DNA of 64,000 nucleotides, taken from Burkholderia sp. MS389. GTDB taxonomy: Bacteria; Pseudomonadota; Gammaproteobacteria; Burkholderiales; Burkholderiaceae. The notes under the pieces were generated by a model, which worked only from the letters and a program-made list of their open reading frames with translations, searched no databases and was not told the DNA's origin. Every line of letters starts with the position of its first letter. Positions within the stretch are counted from its first letter, which is position 1. The stretch is taken from NCBI RefSeq assembly GCF_016899425.1, contig NZ_CP045995.1:2232001-2296000 (forward strand). The letters run 5' to 3'. Shown piece after piece: positions 43,620 to 53,234 of this stretch. A program made the translations under genes and the position numbers.

Positions 43620-44915
43620 ATGGTGTCCCGTCGACAATTTCTCAGCGGCTCGGGCGCCGCGCTGCTCGGTGCGGCGATGGTCAGCAAGGCCGGCGCCGCG
43701 TCGCTGCCCGAAGCGCCCACGATGGCGAAAACCGGCACGCAGCCGCCGCTCGTGCCGCCGAACGGCCGCCCGTACACGCCCGTCGCGACGCTGAACGGCT
43801 GGTCGCTGCCGTGGCGGATGAAGAACGGCTGGAAGGAATTCCACCTGACGGCCGAGCCCGTCGTGCGCGAGATGGCGCCCGGCATGAACGCGAACCTGTG
43901 GGGCTACAACGGCCAGTCGCCGGGCCCGACGATCGAGGCCGTCGAAGGCGACAAGGTCCGGATCTTCGTGACCAACCGGCTGCCCGAGCACACGACGATC
44001 CACTGGCACGGGCTGCGGCTGCCGAACGGGATGGACGGCGTCGGCGGCCTCACGCAGCCGCACATTCCGCCCGGCAAGACCTTCGTCTACGAGTTCCAGC
44101 TCGAAGCGCACGGCACGTTCATGTATCACCCGCACGCCGACGAGATGGTACAGATGGCGATGGGGATGATGGGCATGTTCATCGTGCATCCGAAGGATCG
44201 CGGCACGATGCCGGTCGATCGCGATTTCGTGTTCCTGCTCGCCGCGTACGACATCGACCCGGGCAGCTACACGCCGCGCGTGAACGAGATGACCGATTTC
44301 AACATGTGGACCTTCAACTCGCGCGTGTTTCCGGGCATCGATCCGCTGCCGGTGCGCGCCGGCGACCGCGTCCGGATTCGTTTCGGCAACCTGACGATGA
44401 CGAATCACCCGATCCACCTGCACGGCTACAGCTTCGAGGTCGCGGGCACCGACGGCGGCTGGATTCCGCCGGCCGCGCGCTGGCCCGAAGTGACGGCCGA
44501 TGTCGCGGTCGGCCAGATGCGCGCGATCGAGTTCACCGCCGATCGTCCGGGCGACTGGGCGTTCCATTGCCACAAGTCGCATCACACGATGAATGCGATG
44601 GGCCACCAGGTGCCGAACCTGATCGGCGTGCCGCAGAAGGATCTCGCGAAGCGGATCGGCAAGCTCGTGCCCGACTACATGGCGATGGGCAGCACGGGCG
44701 GCGCGATGGGCGGCATGGAGATGCCGCTGCCCGACAACACGCTGCCGATGATGACCGGCACGGGCCCGTTCGGGCCGCTGGAGATGGGCGGCATGTTCAC
44801 GGTGCTCAAGGTGCGGCAGGGGCTCGGCCGCAACGACTATCGCGATCCGGGCTGGTTCCGGCATCCGAAGGGCACGGTCGCGCACGAATACACCGGCGAA
44901 TTGCCGGACGGCTGA
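43620..44915 (+). CDS. Periplasmic multicopper oxidase (copper resistance)
   Basis: 431 residues. The Tat signal is SRRQFLSGSGAALLGAA. The four copper-ligand motifs are complete: HWHG, HPHAD, HPIHLHG and HCHKSHHTMNAM (HCH-x3-H-x4-M), giving one T1 and a trinuclear site. The Met-rich segment MGSTGGAMGGMEMPLPDNTL lies late in the protein. It is shorter than CopA/PcoA (~600) and CueO (~516), closer to two-to-three domain oxidases. Likely role: oxidising Cu(I) to Cu(II) in the periplasm after Tat export of the folded enzyme. Second position in a copper operon with CusF-like, CopC and CopD proteins. Confidence 0.92.
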   Translation: MVSRRQFLSGSGAALLGAAMVSKAGAASLPEAPTMAKTGTQPPLVPPNGRPYTPVATLNGWSLPWRMKNGWKEFHLTAEPVVREMAPGMNANLWGYNGQSPGPTIEAVEGDKVRIFVTNRLPEHTTIHWHGLRLPNGMDGVGGLTQPHIPPGKTFVYEFQLEAHGTFMYHPHADEMVQMAMGMMGMFIVHPKDRGTMPVDRDFVFLLAAYDIDPGSYTPRVNEMTDFNMWTFNSRVFPGIDPLPVRAGDRVRIRFGNLTMTNHPIHLHGYSFEVAGTDGGWIPPAARWPEVTADVAVGQMRAIEFTADRPGDWAFHCHKSHHTMNAMGHQVPNLIGVPQKDLAKRIGKLVPDYMAMGSTGGAMGGMEMPLPDNTLPMMTGTGPFGPLEMGGMFTVLKVRQGLGRNDYRDPGWFRHPKGTVAHEYTGELPDG

Positions 44916-44981
44916 AGCAGCACGCGGCGGCCGCACCGATGCGGCCGTCGATTTCCATTCACTCACACGGGAGTCGACACG

Positions 44982-45329
44982 ATGAAGAAAGGACTGGTTC
45001 TGATGTCGACGGGGTGCGCGCTGGCGTTCTCGGCCGCGTCGTACGCGGTCGGCGACATGGCCGGCATGGACATGAGCGGCGGCGCGAAGCAGGGCGCCGC
45101 GGCGGCGCAGCGCATGTCGCACGGCGAGATTCGCAAGATCGACATGGCCGCCGGCAAGCTGACGATCAAGCACGGTCCGCTGGAGAACCTCGGGATGGAT
45201 GCGATGACGATGGTGTTCAAGGTCAAGGACCCGGCGATGCTGTCGCAGGTCAAGGTGGGCGATACGATCGACTTCGTCGCCGAGGACGTGAACGGCGCGC
45301 TGACCGTCGTCGAACTGAAGAAGCCGTGA
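44982..45329 (+). CDS. CusF-like periplasmic copper-binding protein (second copy)
   Basis: 115 residues. The signal peptide ends AASYAVG, then a Met-rich linker MAGMDMSGGAKQ and a CusF-type OB domain with KLTIKHGPLENLGMDAMTMV. It is about 50% similar by eye to the protein at 34458 and likewise lacks the capping Trp. Its stop overlaps the copC start (TGATG). It probably passes copper between the oxidase and CopC/D. Confidence 0.87.
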   Translation: MKKGLVLMSTGCALAFSAASYAVGDMAGMDMSGGAKQGAAAAQRMSHGEIRKIDMAAGKLTIKHGPLENLGMDAMTMVFKVKDPAMLSQVKVGDTIDFVAEDVNGALTVVELKKP

Positions 45330-45724
45330 TGCGGAGCGCGAACATGACCAGCACGATTTCCGGAGGGCTCGCCGCGTTCGCCGCGGCGGCCGCCCTCTTC
45401 GCGATGGCACCGGCCGCGGCTTCGGCCCACGGCAAGCTCGAAGGCGCGGTGCCAGCGGCCGGCGGCACGGTCGACGCGGCGCCCGATACGGTGCGGCTCA
45501 CGTTCAACGAAGATCTCGAACCGGCGTTCAGCTCGGTGAAGGTGTCCGACGCGAGCGGCAACGCCGTCACGCAGGACAAGGCGAAGGTCGATGCGTCGAA
45601 TCCGCGCGTGATGACCGTCGCGATACCGAAGCTTGCGGCCGGCGCATACACGGTGCAGTGGGTGGCGATGACGGCCGATGCGCATCGCACGAAGGGCACG
45701 TATACGTTCCGGGTGAAGGGATGA
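45329..45724 (+). CDS. copC: CopC-like periplasmic copper-binding protein
   Basis: 131 residues. The signal peptide is cut after AASA so that His becomes the mature N terminus (HGKLEGAVPAAG), as in Cu(II)-binding CopC proteins. The beta-barrel motif VRLTFNEDLEPAFSSVKVSD follows, then the C-terminal VQWVAMTADAHRTKGTYTFR containing the second His ligand. The Met-rich Cu(I) loop of classical CopC is absent, so it is the Cu(II)-only type. Overlaps copD by four bases. Confidence 0.92.
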   Translation: MRSANMTSTISGGLAAFAAAAALFAMAPAAASAHGKLEGAVPAAGGTVDAAPDTVRLTFNEDLEPAFSSVKVSDASGNAVTQDKAKVDASNPRVMTVAIPKLAAGAYTVQWVAMTADAHRTKGTYTFRVKG

Positions 45725-46662
45725 ACGACGGCATCGTCGGCCTGCTGCGGCTCGTGTCAGTGGCGATCCAGAACGCCGGGTTCGCGGTCGTCGTCGGCGC
45801 GTTGCTCGGCCGGCACTGGCTCGCGCGCGGCGCATCGGTGTGGCAACACGATGTCGGGCGGCGACTCGTCGCGACGCTGCGCAGCGCGTCCGTCGTATCG
45901 CTGCTCGCGAGCGTCACCGCGTTCTGGGCGCACTGCGCGCTGATGAGCGAAGTGTCGCTGTTCGACGCGGGGCCGGCGGTTTATTCGATGCTCGCGGGCA
46001 CCGGGTTCGGCCATGCGTGGCTGGCCGGCACCGCATTCATGCTCGTCGTCGTGCTGCTGTCGTTCGTCTCGCATGCGAACGACACGCGGTTTCCGTTCGC
46101 GATGGTGGCCGCGCTCGCCGGTGTCGCGCTCGCTCGCAGCAACGGCGGGCATCCGGTGGACGCCGGGCCGTTCAGCGTCCCCGTGTGGGCCGACTGGCTG
46201 CATCTGCTGGCGATCAGCGCGTGGGTCGGGCTCGTGCTCGTGACGGCGTTCGGCGTGATGCCGCGGCTCGTCCGCATGCCGGCGAGCGAACGCGCGACGG
46301 GCGCATCGTTCGTGCAGTCGCTGTCCGATGCGTCCACTTACGCGCTGGTCGTACTGTTCGCGACCGGCACGTACAACGGCTGGCGCGGTGTCGATACGCC
46401 CGCCAACCTGTTCGCGTCGACGTACGGGCAGATCCTGCTGCTGAAGCTCGTGCTCGTGCTGATTGCCGCGATGCTCGGCGGACACAACCGGTTCTTCGGG
46501 ATGCCGAAGCTGCTCGCCGCGTTGCAGGACCCGGCCGTCGCGATGCCGGCCGGCGCGTTGAAGCGGTTCGGCACGGTGCTGCGCGTCGAGGCGGTCGTGC
46601 TCGGCGGCGTGCTGATGGTGGCGGCCGTGCTCGTGTCGAGCGCGTTGCCGGGGACGGTCTAG
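45721..46662 (+). CDS. copD: CopD-like copper transport membrane protein
   Basis: 313 residues, about eight spans. The CopD domain is in the C-terminal half, with WADWLHLLAISAWVGLVLVT, then LFATGTYNGWRGVDT and LLKLVLVLIAAMLGGHNRFF. Conserved His occur in HLL and GGHNR. Start ATG 45721 overlaps the copC stop. CopCD import or buffer copper across the inner membrane. Last gene of the operon; no clear intrinsic terminator follows. Confidence 0.9.
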   Translation: MNDGIVGLLRLVSVAIQNAGFAVVVGALLGRHWLARGASVWQHDVGRRLVATLRSASVVSLLASVTAFWAHCALMSEVSLFDAGPAVYSMLAGTGFGHAWLAGTAFMLVVVLLSFVSHANDTRFPFAMVAALAGVALARSNGGHPVDAGPFSVPVWADWLHLLAISAWVGLVLVTAFGVMPRLVRMPASERATGASFVQSLSDASTYALVVLFATGTYNGWRGVDTPANLFASTYGQILLLKLVLVLIAAMLGGHNRFFGMPKLLAALQDPAVAMPAGALKRFGTVLRVEAVVLGGVLMVAAVLVSSALPGTV

Positions 46663-46830
46663 CGCGGCGTTTTTTCGGCGGAGGATTCGCGGCATGAGCG
46701 ACGCGCGGCAGTACGACGCATGGCGATCACGGCATGATGACGACAATTACATCGGCCTGTCTGCCGATTACCAAAAACTGTCACCGAGCGCCGCTAAGCT
46801 TTCGCCACCCTCACAACCGGGATTCCCGCC

Positions 46831-48645
46831 ATGCGTTCGACAATCCGCCTGTTTGCCCCGCTATTGCTGCTCCCGACGCTCGCCGCGCCGGTATTTGCCG
46901 CCACTGCCGCGCCCGTCAGCGCGAACTGCGGCGGCAGCACGACGCCGATCGCCGATATCCAGGGCCCGGGCGCGCCGTCGCCGCTCGCCGGTCAGAACAC
47001 GTCGATCGAAGCCGTCGTCACTGCCGATTTCGGCGGCACGGACGGCTTCGGCGGCTTCTTCGTCCAGCAGGCAGACGCGCAGCGCCGCAACCAGCCGGGC
47101 GTGTCCGAAGGCCTGTTCGTCTATGCGCCGAAGGTGCGTGCGAAGGCCGGCGATCTCGTGCACGTGACGGGCAAGGTCGAGGAGAAATACGGGCAGACGC
47201 AGCTCACGCTGGCGGGCGCGATCGCGGTGTGCGCGAACGGCCAGACGGTCACGCCCGCGACGCTCACGCTGCCGGTCGACAGCCCGAACGCGTTCGCCGC
47301 GTACGAAGGGATGCGCGTGCGCCTGCCGCAGACGCTGAGCGTCACCGACAACTACGAGCTCGGCCGCTACGGCAGCGTGATGCTGAGCAACGGCCGCCTG
47401 CGTACGCCGACGAGCGTCGTGGCGCCCGCGCAGGCCCGGACGCAGATCGATGCGAACGCACGCAACCGCCTGATCCTCGACGACGGCTCGAACAAGCAGA
47501 ACCCCGCGACCGTGCCGTATCCGGCGCCGGGCCTCGCGGCCGCGAACACGCTGCGCGCGGGCTACACCGTGCGCGACGTCGAAGGCGTGCTCGAAGTGCG
47601 TTACGGCGCATGGCGCGTACAGCCGATGCCCGGCGCGGCCGTGCCGGCGTTCGACAAGCGCGAGAACCCGCGCACGAACGCACCGGCGCGCGATCCGAAA
47701 TCGAACCTGCGCGTCGCGTCGTTCAACGTGCTCAACTACTTCAACGGCAACGGTCTCGGCGGCGGCTTCGACGATCCGGACAACCGCGGCGCGAAGACGT
47801 TCGAGGAATTCCAGCGCCAGGAAGCGAAGATCGTCAGCGCGCTGAAGGCGATCGATGCCGACGTGATCGGCCTGATGGAAATCCAGAACAACGGCTACGG
47901 CGAACTGAGCGCGGTGCGCCAGCTCGCGGCGAAGCTCGGTGCCCAATGGCGCGTGGTCGATCCGGGCACGTCGCGGCTCGGCGGCGACGCGATCTCGGTC
48001 GCGATGATCTACGACAGCCGCAAGGTCGAACCGGTCGGCCGCGCGGCGACGCTCGCGATCGACGACAAGAACCGCCAGCCGCTCGCGCAGTCGTTCCGGC
48101 TGGTCGGCGGCAACAAGCAGGCGCTGACGGTGGCCGTGAACCACCTGAAGTCGAAGAACTGCCCGGATGCCACGAACGACGATCTCGACCAGGGCGATGG
48201 TCAGGGCTGCTGGAATCCGACGCGCACGCGCGCGGCGGCGAAGGTCGCCGACTGGCTGGCCGGCAACCCGACGGGCGTCAAGAGCCAGGGCGTGCTGCTG
48301 ATCGGCGACTTCAACAGCTACACGTACGAAGACCCGATCCGCGCGCTCGAATCGCGCGGCTACCGCAACCTCGTCGCGCGCTGGATCGGCGCGAATGCGT
48401 ACAGCTACGTGTACAACGGCGAAGCCGGCTATCTCGACCACGCGCTCGCGACGCTGCCGCTCGCGTCGCACGTGAAGGCCGTGCACGAATGGCACATCAA
48501 CGCGGACGAGCCGCTCGCGCTGCAGTACACGCTCGCGTACAAGTCGGCCGAGCAGCAGAAGACGTTCTACGCGGCCGATGCGTATCGTTCGTCGGATCAC
48601 GATCCGGTGCTGATCGATATCGCGCTGCCGGGCGGCGGGAAGTGA
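46831..48645 (+). CDS. Secreted ExeM/NucH-type endonuclease
   Basis: 604 residues. The signal peptide ends VFAATA. An N-terminal OB/lamin-like segment with TTPIADIQGPGAPSPLAGQN and VTADFGGTDGFGGFFVQQAD follows, then an endonuclease/exonuclease/phosphatase domain from ~residue 290. Catalytic-type motifs are RVASFNVLNYF, VIGLMEIQNNG, NHLKSKNC, GDFNSY and the C-terminal SSDHDPV. This is the complete ExeM/NucH family set for a divalent-metal DNase. It lacks the LTD and C-terminal membrane anchor found in some members. Likely extracellular, degrading DNA for phosphate or biofilm remodelling. Monocistronic. Confidence 0.92.
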   Translation: MRSTIRLFAPLLLLPTLAAPVFAATAAPVSANCGGSTTPIADIQGPGAPSPLAGQNTSIEAVVTADFGGTDGFGGFFVQQADAQRRNQPGVSEGLFVYAPKVRAKAGDLVHVTGKVEEKYGQTQLTLAGAIAVCANGQTVTPATLTLPVDSPNAFAAYEGMRVRLPQTLSVTDNYELGRYGSVMLSNGRLRTPTSVVAPAQARTQIDANARNRLILDDGSNKQNPATVPYPAPGLAAANTLRAGYTVRDVEGVLEVRYGAWRVQPMPGAAVPAFDKRENPRTNAPARDPKSNLRVASFNVLNYFNGNGLGGGFDDPDNRGAKTFEEFQRQEAKIVSALKAIDADVIGLMEIQNNGYGELSAVRQLAAKLGAQWRVVDPGTSRLGGDAISVAMIYDSRKVEPVGRAATLAIDDKNRQPLAQSFRLVGGNKQALTVAVNHLKSKNCPDATNDDLDQGDGQGCWNPTRTRAAAKVADWLAGNPTGVKSQGVLLIGDFNSYTYEDPIRALESRGYRNLVARWIGANAYSYVYNGEAGYLDHALATLPLASHVKAVHEWHINADEPLALQYTLAYKSAEQQKTFYAADAYRSSDHDPVLIDIALPGGGK

Positions 48646-49340
48646 TCGTGGCGTGAGTCATCGCAACGGGCGACGTGCGGCGATGCCGTACGTCGCCGTG
48701 CGCACGGCAAAGCCGTTCGAATGCCGGGTAAATAATTCCTCGAAATATTAATCGAACCGGTATTTTATGGATGACGCAGTGCACACCGGAACTGCAATTG
48801 AAGCGTGATCGAAGCGAATCGAATCGCTGAATGGCATATATGTCGCGGCATCGCATTAATCGATCGGCGATAATAAAAATGAAAGAAATGCCCGCTCGAT
48901 CCGAAGGCCTTGGATGCGCCGCGTCAATACAGGAAAGGCTGCTGCTTTGCGCGAGAAAGGCAAAATACTCGACGCGGCAATGCCGATAACGCGTACCTTG
49001 CACGAATAATTCCGTTTTCTTTCAAATTCCAGACACTGTCCGCCCTTCGCATCATTGCGGGAATTTTAATATCCGAATGATCTTTGACAACGCGGCGCGG
49101 CACCGCCTATTTTTGTGGTGTCGTAAATTTTAGTCATATAAAAGTTGGCCAAACTGCAGGGGGCGCGTCCGAGCACCATTCTCGCCAGCAGTTTGCTGTG
49201 TCTGTATCAAGTTCAGTCTCTGAGAAGTCCCATCCCCAATCGCCGACTGCCGACCGTGCAACGCGAGTGGCGGGTCGGCCTGCGCGTGTCGCAGGCGTTG
49301 GCGGCCTTTGTGACGCGGTATCCGAAGCCAAAGGAAAGAG
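48646..49340. other. Long AT-rich intergenic region upstream of the carboxypeptidase gene
   Basis: About 695 bp without a credible gene. The 48720-49140 part is clearly lower in GC than the rest of the window (AATAATTCC, AATATTAATCG, GATAATAAAAATG). TATAAA near 49138, with TTGTGG about 17-20 bp upstream, could be the promoter for the gene at 49341. The low GC suggests acquired or H-NS-silenced regulatory DNA. Confidence 0.5.
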
Positions 49341-51188
49341 ATGAAACCAGACAGGAGCAGTACCGGCAGCCGCCGTGTTCGTCGCGGCCGGCTGGCCGGG
49401 CTAGGCGCATTGACCTTCATGACACTGGCGCTCGCGGCGTGCGGCGGCGACGATTCGTCGTCCGTCGGCGCGTCGAGCCTCGCGCAGGCCACCGCGAGCC
49501 GGCAGGCCAGCGCGCAGGCGGCCGGTACGCAGGCGCCGGCCGCCAACCAGCCGTACGTCGACCCGGTCGCGTACTCGATGAACGCGACCGACGGCCTCGC
49601 GCCGTCGCAGGTGTCCGAGAAGGCGGCCGTCATGCATTACCAGTGGACCGGCGGCGGCAAGACGATCGACTACACGACGACCACCGGCCACCTGACCGCG
49701 CAGGACGCTAACGGCAATGCGGAAGCGTCGATGTCGTATGTCGCGTACACCGCGCCCAGCACGAACGGCAAGCCGCGCCCGGTCACGTTCGTCTACAACG
49801 GCGGGCCTGGTTCGTCGTCGATCTGGCTGCGGCTCGGCTCGTTCGCGCCGACCCGCGTGGCCACGCCCGACCCGCTGTTCGGCAACAACTGGCCGAACTA
49901 TCCGCTCGTCGACAATGCGGAGAGCCTGATCGACACCACCGACCTCGTGTTCATCGACCCGCCCGGCACCGGGCTGTCGGAAGCCGTGTTGCCGAACACC
50001 AACCAGAAGTACTGGGGTTCCGACGTGGACGTGAACATCATGCGCGACTTCATTCAGCGCTACCTGAACGTCAACGGCCGCGGCACGTCGCCGATCTACC
50101 TGTACGGAGAATCGTACGGCACGCCGCGTACCGACATGCTCGCGCTCGCGCTCGAATCGGCCGGCGTGCACCTGACGGGGATCGTGCTGCAGTCGGCGAT
50201 CCTGAACTACTTCGCGGATGCAGTGGAAGCGGTGGCGATCACGCAGTCGACCGAAGGGCTGCTGCTCGATACCGATACGGTGGCCGGCTATCTGCCCGGC
50301 TATGCGGCGGTCGCCGCGTACTTCAACCAGGTGTCGCCGGCGCCGGTGAACCAGGATCTGTACGCACTCCAGACGGAACTGTTCACGACGCTGATCTACA
50401 GCCAGTTGCAGAAGTACTCGCAGTCGTGGGTATTGAGCCAGCTCGGCATTCCGGATGCGCTCGGCACGCCGGTGTTCCCGAGCGATGCGACGCTGAGGCT
50501 GTGGTCGATCCCGTCGAGTCTCACGCAGCAGGCGCTGCGCGACTACTTCAACGCGAATCCGTTCGGCACGAGCCTCGTGCCCGGCACGACGATCGGCCGG
50601 TATGACGGGCGCGTGTCGCTGCCGAATTCCGACCCGCGGCTGCAGAACGACGGCGATCCGTCCGACATCCTGATCTCGCAGCCGTTCACGAACGCGCTCG
50701 CGACGCAGATGCCGGACTACCTCGGCTATACGGCCCCGAACGCGACGTACCTGCCGCTGAACGACGACATCATCGGCGTCTGGGACTTCTCGCACGACGG
50801 CCAGCCGATGCCGGACACGATCCCCGATCTGCTCGGTGCGCTGCAGCTCAACCCGAAGCTTCGCGTGCTCGCGGAGAACGGCTACCACGATCTCGCGACG
50901 CCGTTCTTCAACACCGAGAAGCAGCTCGCGCGGCTGCAGACGGTGAAGGGCCTGCATCCGAAGCTGCAGGTGAATTTCTTCCAGGGCGGTCACATGATCT
51001 ATCTGGACGACGTCGCCCGTCCGCTGATGAAGCGGGATTTGCAGACGTTCTACAAGGGCGCGCGGATTCCGACGGCGCTGACGCTGCACATGCTGCCGCC
51101 GCCGTGGCCGGATGAAAACCCGCCGAGCGTACCGACCGGCAGCGCGCCGGGTGCGACGACGGCGACCACGCTGGCGGCCGCCCCTTGA
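49341..51188 (+). CDS. S10-family serine carboxypeptidase-like lipoprotein
   Basis: 615 residues from ATG 49341 (AAAGGAAAGAG upstream). The lipobox is LALAACGGDD near residues 29-38, followed by a Ser/Ala/Gln-rich linker. The peptidase S10 fold shows VTFVYNGGPGSSSIWLRLGS with the oxyanion NGGPGSSS, DPPGTGLSEA, and nucleophile Ser in YLYGESYGTPR. The late Asp/His regions are LAENGYHDLATP and QGGHMIYL. Bacterial S10 homologues are less common than eukaryotic ones; this type recurs in Burkholderia. Probably a surface or periplasmic acid carboxypeptidase. It is followed by the EF-hand gene 43 bp downstream. Confidence 0.88.
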   Translation: MKPDRSSTGSRRVRRGRLAGLGALTFMTLALAACGGDDSSSVGASSLAQATASRQASAQAAGTQAPAANQPYVDPVAYSMNATDGLAPSQVSEKAAVMHYQWTGGGKTIDYTTTTGHLTAQDANGNAEASMSYVAYTAPSTNGKPRPVTFVYNGGPGSSSIWLRLGSFAPTRVATPDPLFGNNWPNYPLVDNAESLIDTTDLVFIDPPGTGLSEAVLPNTNQKYWGSDVDVNIMRDFIQRYLNVNGRGTSPIYLYGESYGTPRTDMLALALESAGVHLTGIVLQSAILNYFADAVEAVAITQSTEGLLLDTDTVAGYLPGYAAVAAYFNQVSPAPVNQDLYALQTELFTTLIYSQLQKYSQSWVLSQLGIPDALGTPVFPSDATLRLWSIPSSLTQQALRDYFNANPFGTSLVPGTTIGRYDGRVSLPNSDPRLQNDGDPSDILISQPFTNALATQMPDYLGYTAPNATYLPLNDDIIGVWDFSHDGQPMPDTIPDLLGALQLNPKLRVLAENGYHDLATPFFNTEKQLARLQTVKGLHPKLQVNFFQGGHMIYLDDVARPLMKRDLQTFYKGARIPTALTLHMLPPPWPDENPPSVPTGSAPGATTATTLAAAP

Positions 51189-51231
51189 GCGACGGAGTCC
51201 TTATCAAAGGAACCTTCTATTCATCCATTGA

Positions 51232-51663
51232 ATGCGAGCGATCATGTCCCTAATCCAATTGATGCGGCGTATGTCTCCGTTGATCGTGCTCGGCGCCGTG
51301 ATGAGCACTGCCTACGCGTTGCCGCCGCAGGCGGTGGCGCCGGTGAAGCTGCCGCACGGCGGGCGCGGTGTCGACGGTCCGTTCTTTCCGGCCACGCGGG
51401 CGGCGCCGGTGTTGCCGTCGACCGGCGCGACGTTGCAGCAGCAGGCGCAGCAGCGCGTCGACGCGCGGCTCGGCGGCAACACCGTGCTGAGCAACGGCGC
51501 GGCCGTGACGAAGGCGCAGGCGCAGAGCAGCGGGCTCGGTTTCGTGTCGAAGCACTTCGACGAGATCGACGCGAAGCACACCGGCCGCGTGACGATGAGC
51601 GATGTGCGGCAGTTCATCCGGCAGCGGCAGGTGCAGGTGCAGCAGGAACAGCAGGACGAGTGA
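51232..51663 (+). CDS. Secreted EF-hand domain protein
   Basis: 143 residues from ATG 51232; ATGs at 51244 and 51262 are alternatives and none has a clear ribosome site. The signal peptide ends AYAL. A Pro/Gly-rich mature N terminus and a Gln-rich helix follow. Then comes one EF-hand-like loop DAKHTGRVTMSD within FVSKHFDEIDAKHTGRVTMS, and a Gln/Glu-rich C terminus (QRQVQVQQEQQDE). A calcium-binding periplasmic role is likely but the partner is unknown. It is probably co-transcribed with the S10 gene. Confidence 0.7.
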   Translation: MRAIMSLIQLMRRMSPLIVLGAVMSTAYALPPQAVAPVKLPHGGRGVDGPFFPATRAAPVLPSTGATLQQQAQQRVDARLGGNTVLSNGAAVTKAQAQSSGLGFVSKHFDEIDAKHTGRVTMSDVRQFIRQRQVQVQQEQQDE

Positions 51664-51755
51664 TGTAGCAGGCAGGGTGGCGGCCGGCGCGGCTTTCCGT
51701 CGCGCGGGCCGGCTTCGTGCGTGAACGCAGGGGGGCGGGTGTAGTGGCGGGCGGT

Positions 51756-53234
51756 TTACGCCGTGCGTCGTTCGGACAGCCGATTCCACAGCATGCCGGA
51801 GCGGCTGCCGCTGCGGCAATACGCGAGCACCGGCTTCGGCAGCGTGTCGACCAGTGCGCCGAACGCGTCGACTTCCGCGTCGCCGATGCGATCGCGCTCG
51901 ACCGGCAGATAGCGCGCATCCATCCCGAGTTCGCGCGCGGCCGCGGCGATTTCCTCGAACGCCGGCTGGTCGTCGCCTTCGCCGTCCGGCCGGTTGCAGA
52001 TCACCGCACGGAAACCGGCATTGCGGATCGCCTTCAGGTCGGCCGGCGTGATCTGCCGCGACGCGGTGAAGCCGGTCGCCGCCGCCGCCCGACATTGCTC
52101 GATCGCCCGCGCGAAACAGGCGACCGCGAAGTCGACGTCCTGTTCCGTCGTGAAACGCCCGAAACTGATGCGCACGGTGCGGCCGGCCGTTTCCGCATCG
52201 AGACCGATCGCGGTCAGCACGTGGGACGGCGCGCCGCTGGTCGAATTGCAGGCGGAGGTGGACGACACGGCAAGCGCTTCGCCGAGCATGAACGGGAAAA
52301 AGCCCGGCGCATGTACCGTCAGGCTCAGCGTGTGCGGGATGCGGCGGGCCGCGGCTGCGTTCTGCGTGACGTCGCCGAGCGTGGACAGTGCGCTGGTGAG
52401 CCGCGCGCCGAGCGCCGCGATCCGTGCGGCTTCGCCGTCGAGTTTGTCGGCGGCGAGTTCGCACGCGACGCCCATACCGACGATCTGATGCGTGGCGAGC
52501 GTGCCCGAACGCAGCCCGCGCTCGTGGCCGCCGCCGTGAATCTGCGGTGCGATCCGGCTCGCGATCTCGCGGCGGACGAACAGTGCGCCGATCCCCTTCG
52601 GGCCGTACACCTTGTGGGCGGACATCGACATCATGTCGATGCCGAGTGCGCGTACGTCGATCGGCGTCTTGCCGAGCGCCTGCGCGGCGTCGACGTGGAG
52701 CAGCGCGCCGGCGGCGTGGACGATGCGGGCGATCGCGCCGATGTCGGTCAGCGTGCCGATCTCATTGTTCACGAGCATCAGCGACACGAGGCCGGTGTCG
52801 GGGCCGATCGCGGCCGCCACGGCGTCGGCGGTGATTTCGCCGTTCGCGTCGGGCGTCAGGAAGGTGACCGGCATGCCGTGCTTCGACAGGTTCGCCATCG
52901 TGTCGAGAATGGCCTTGTGCTCGAGGCGGCTCGTGATCAGATGGCGCTTGCCGGTCGCGTTTTCCGCATAGCCCTTCAGCGCGAGGTTGTTCGATTCGGT
53001 GGCGCCTGACGTCCAGACGATCTCGTCGGCATCCGCGCCGATGAGGGCGGCGACCTGCGCGCGGGCGTGCTCGACCTTGTCTTTCGCGAGCCGGCCGGCG
53101 GCGTGCGAGCTGGATGCGGGGTTGCCGAAGATGCCGTCGAAGCCGAGACAGGCCGTCATCGCTTCGATCACGCGGGGATCGGCGGGGGTCGTGGCTGCGT
53201 AGTCGAGGTAGTGCAGCGGGGGGGTGTCGCTCAT
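51756..53234 (-). CDS. Cysteine desulfurase fused to a DUF442 (BLH-type phosphatase/rhodanese-like) domain
   Basis: 492 residues. Residues 1-385 form a NifS/IscS-like desulfurase: YLDYAATTPADPRV, TSGATESNN, PLP lysine K208 in SAHKVYGPKG, HERGLRSGTL, and active-site Cys329 in STSACNSTSG. Residues ~388-490 are a DUF442 domain with the signatures ITPADLKAIRNAGFRAVICN, NRPDGE and CRSGSRS (Cys473). DUF442 domains occur in Blh proteins fused to sulfur dioxygenases or SQR and are linked to sulfide/persulfide chemistry. The enzyme would release sulfur from cysteine, perhaps passing a persulfide to Cys473. Start ATG 53234; the frame open to 53300 lacks a better start. No isc/suf genes nearby. Confidence 0.9.
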   Translation of the reverse strand: MSDTPPLHYLDYAATTPADPRVIEAMTACLGFDGIFGNPASSSHAAGRLAKDKVEHARAQVAALIGADADEIVWTSGATESNNLALKGYAENATGKRHLITSRLEHKAILDTMANLSKHGMPVTFLTPDANGEITADAVAAAIGPDTGLVSLMLVNNEIGTLTDIGAIARIVHAAGALLHVDAAQALGKTPIDVRALGIDMMSMSAHKVYGPKGIGALFVRREIASRIAPQIHGGGHERGLRSGTLATHQIVGMGVACELAADKLDGEAARIAALGARLTSALSTLGDVTQNAAAARRIPHTLSLTVHAPGFFPFMLGEALAVSSTSACNSTSGAPSHVLTAIGLDAETAGRTVRISFGRFTTEQDVDFAVACFARAIEQCRAAAATGFTASRQITPADLKAIRNAGFRAVICNRPDGEGDDQPAFEEIAAAARELGMDARYLPVERDRIGDAEVDAFGALVDTLPKPVLAYCRSGSRSGMLWNRLSERRTA

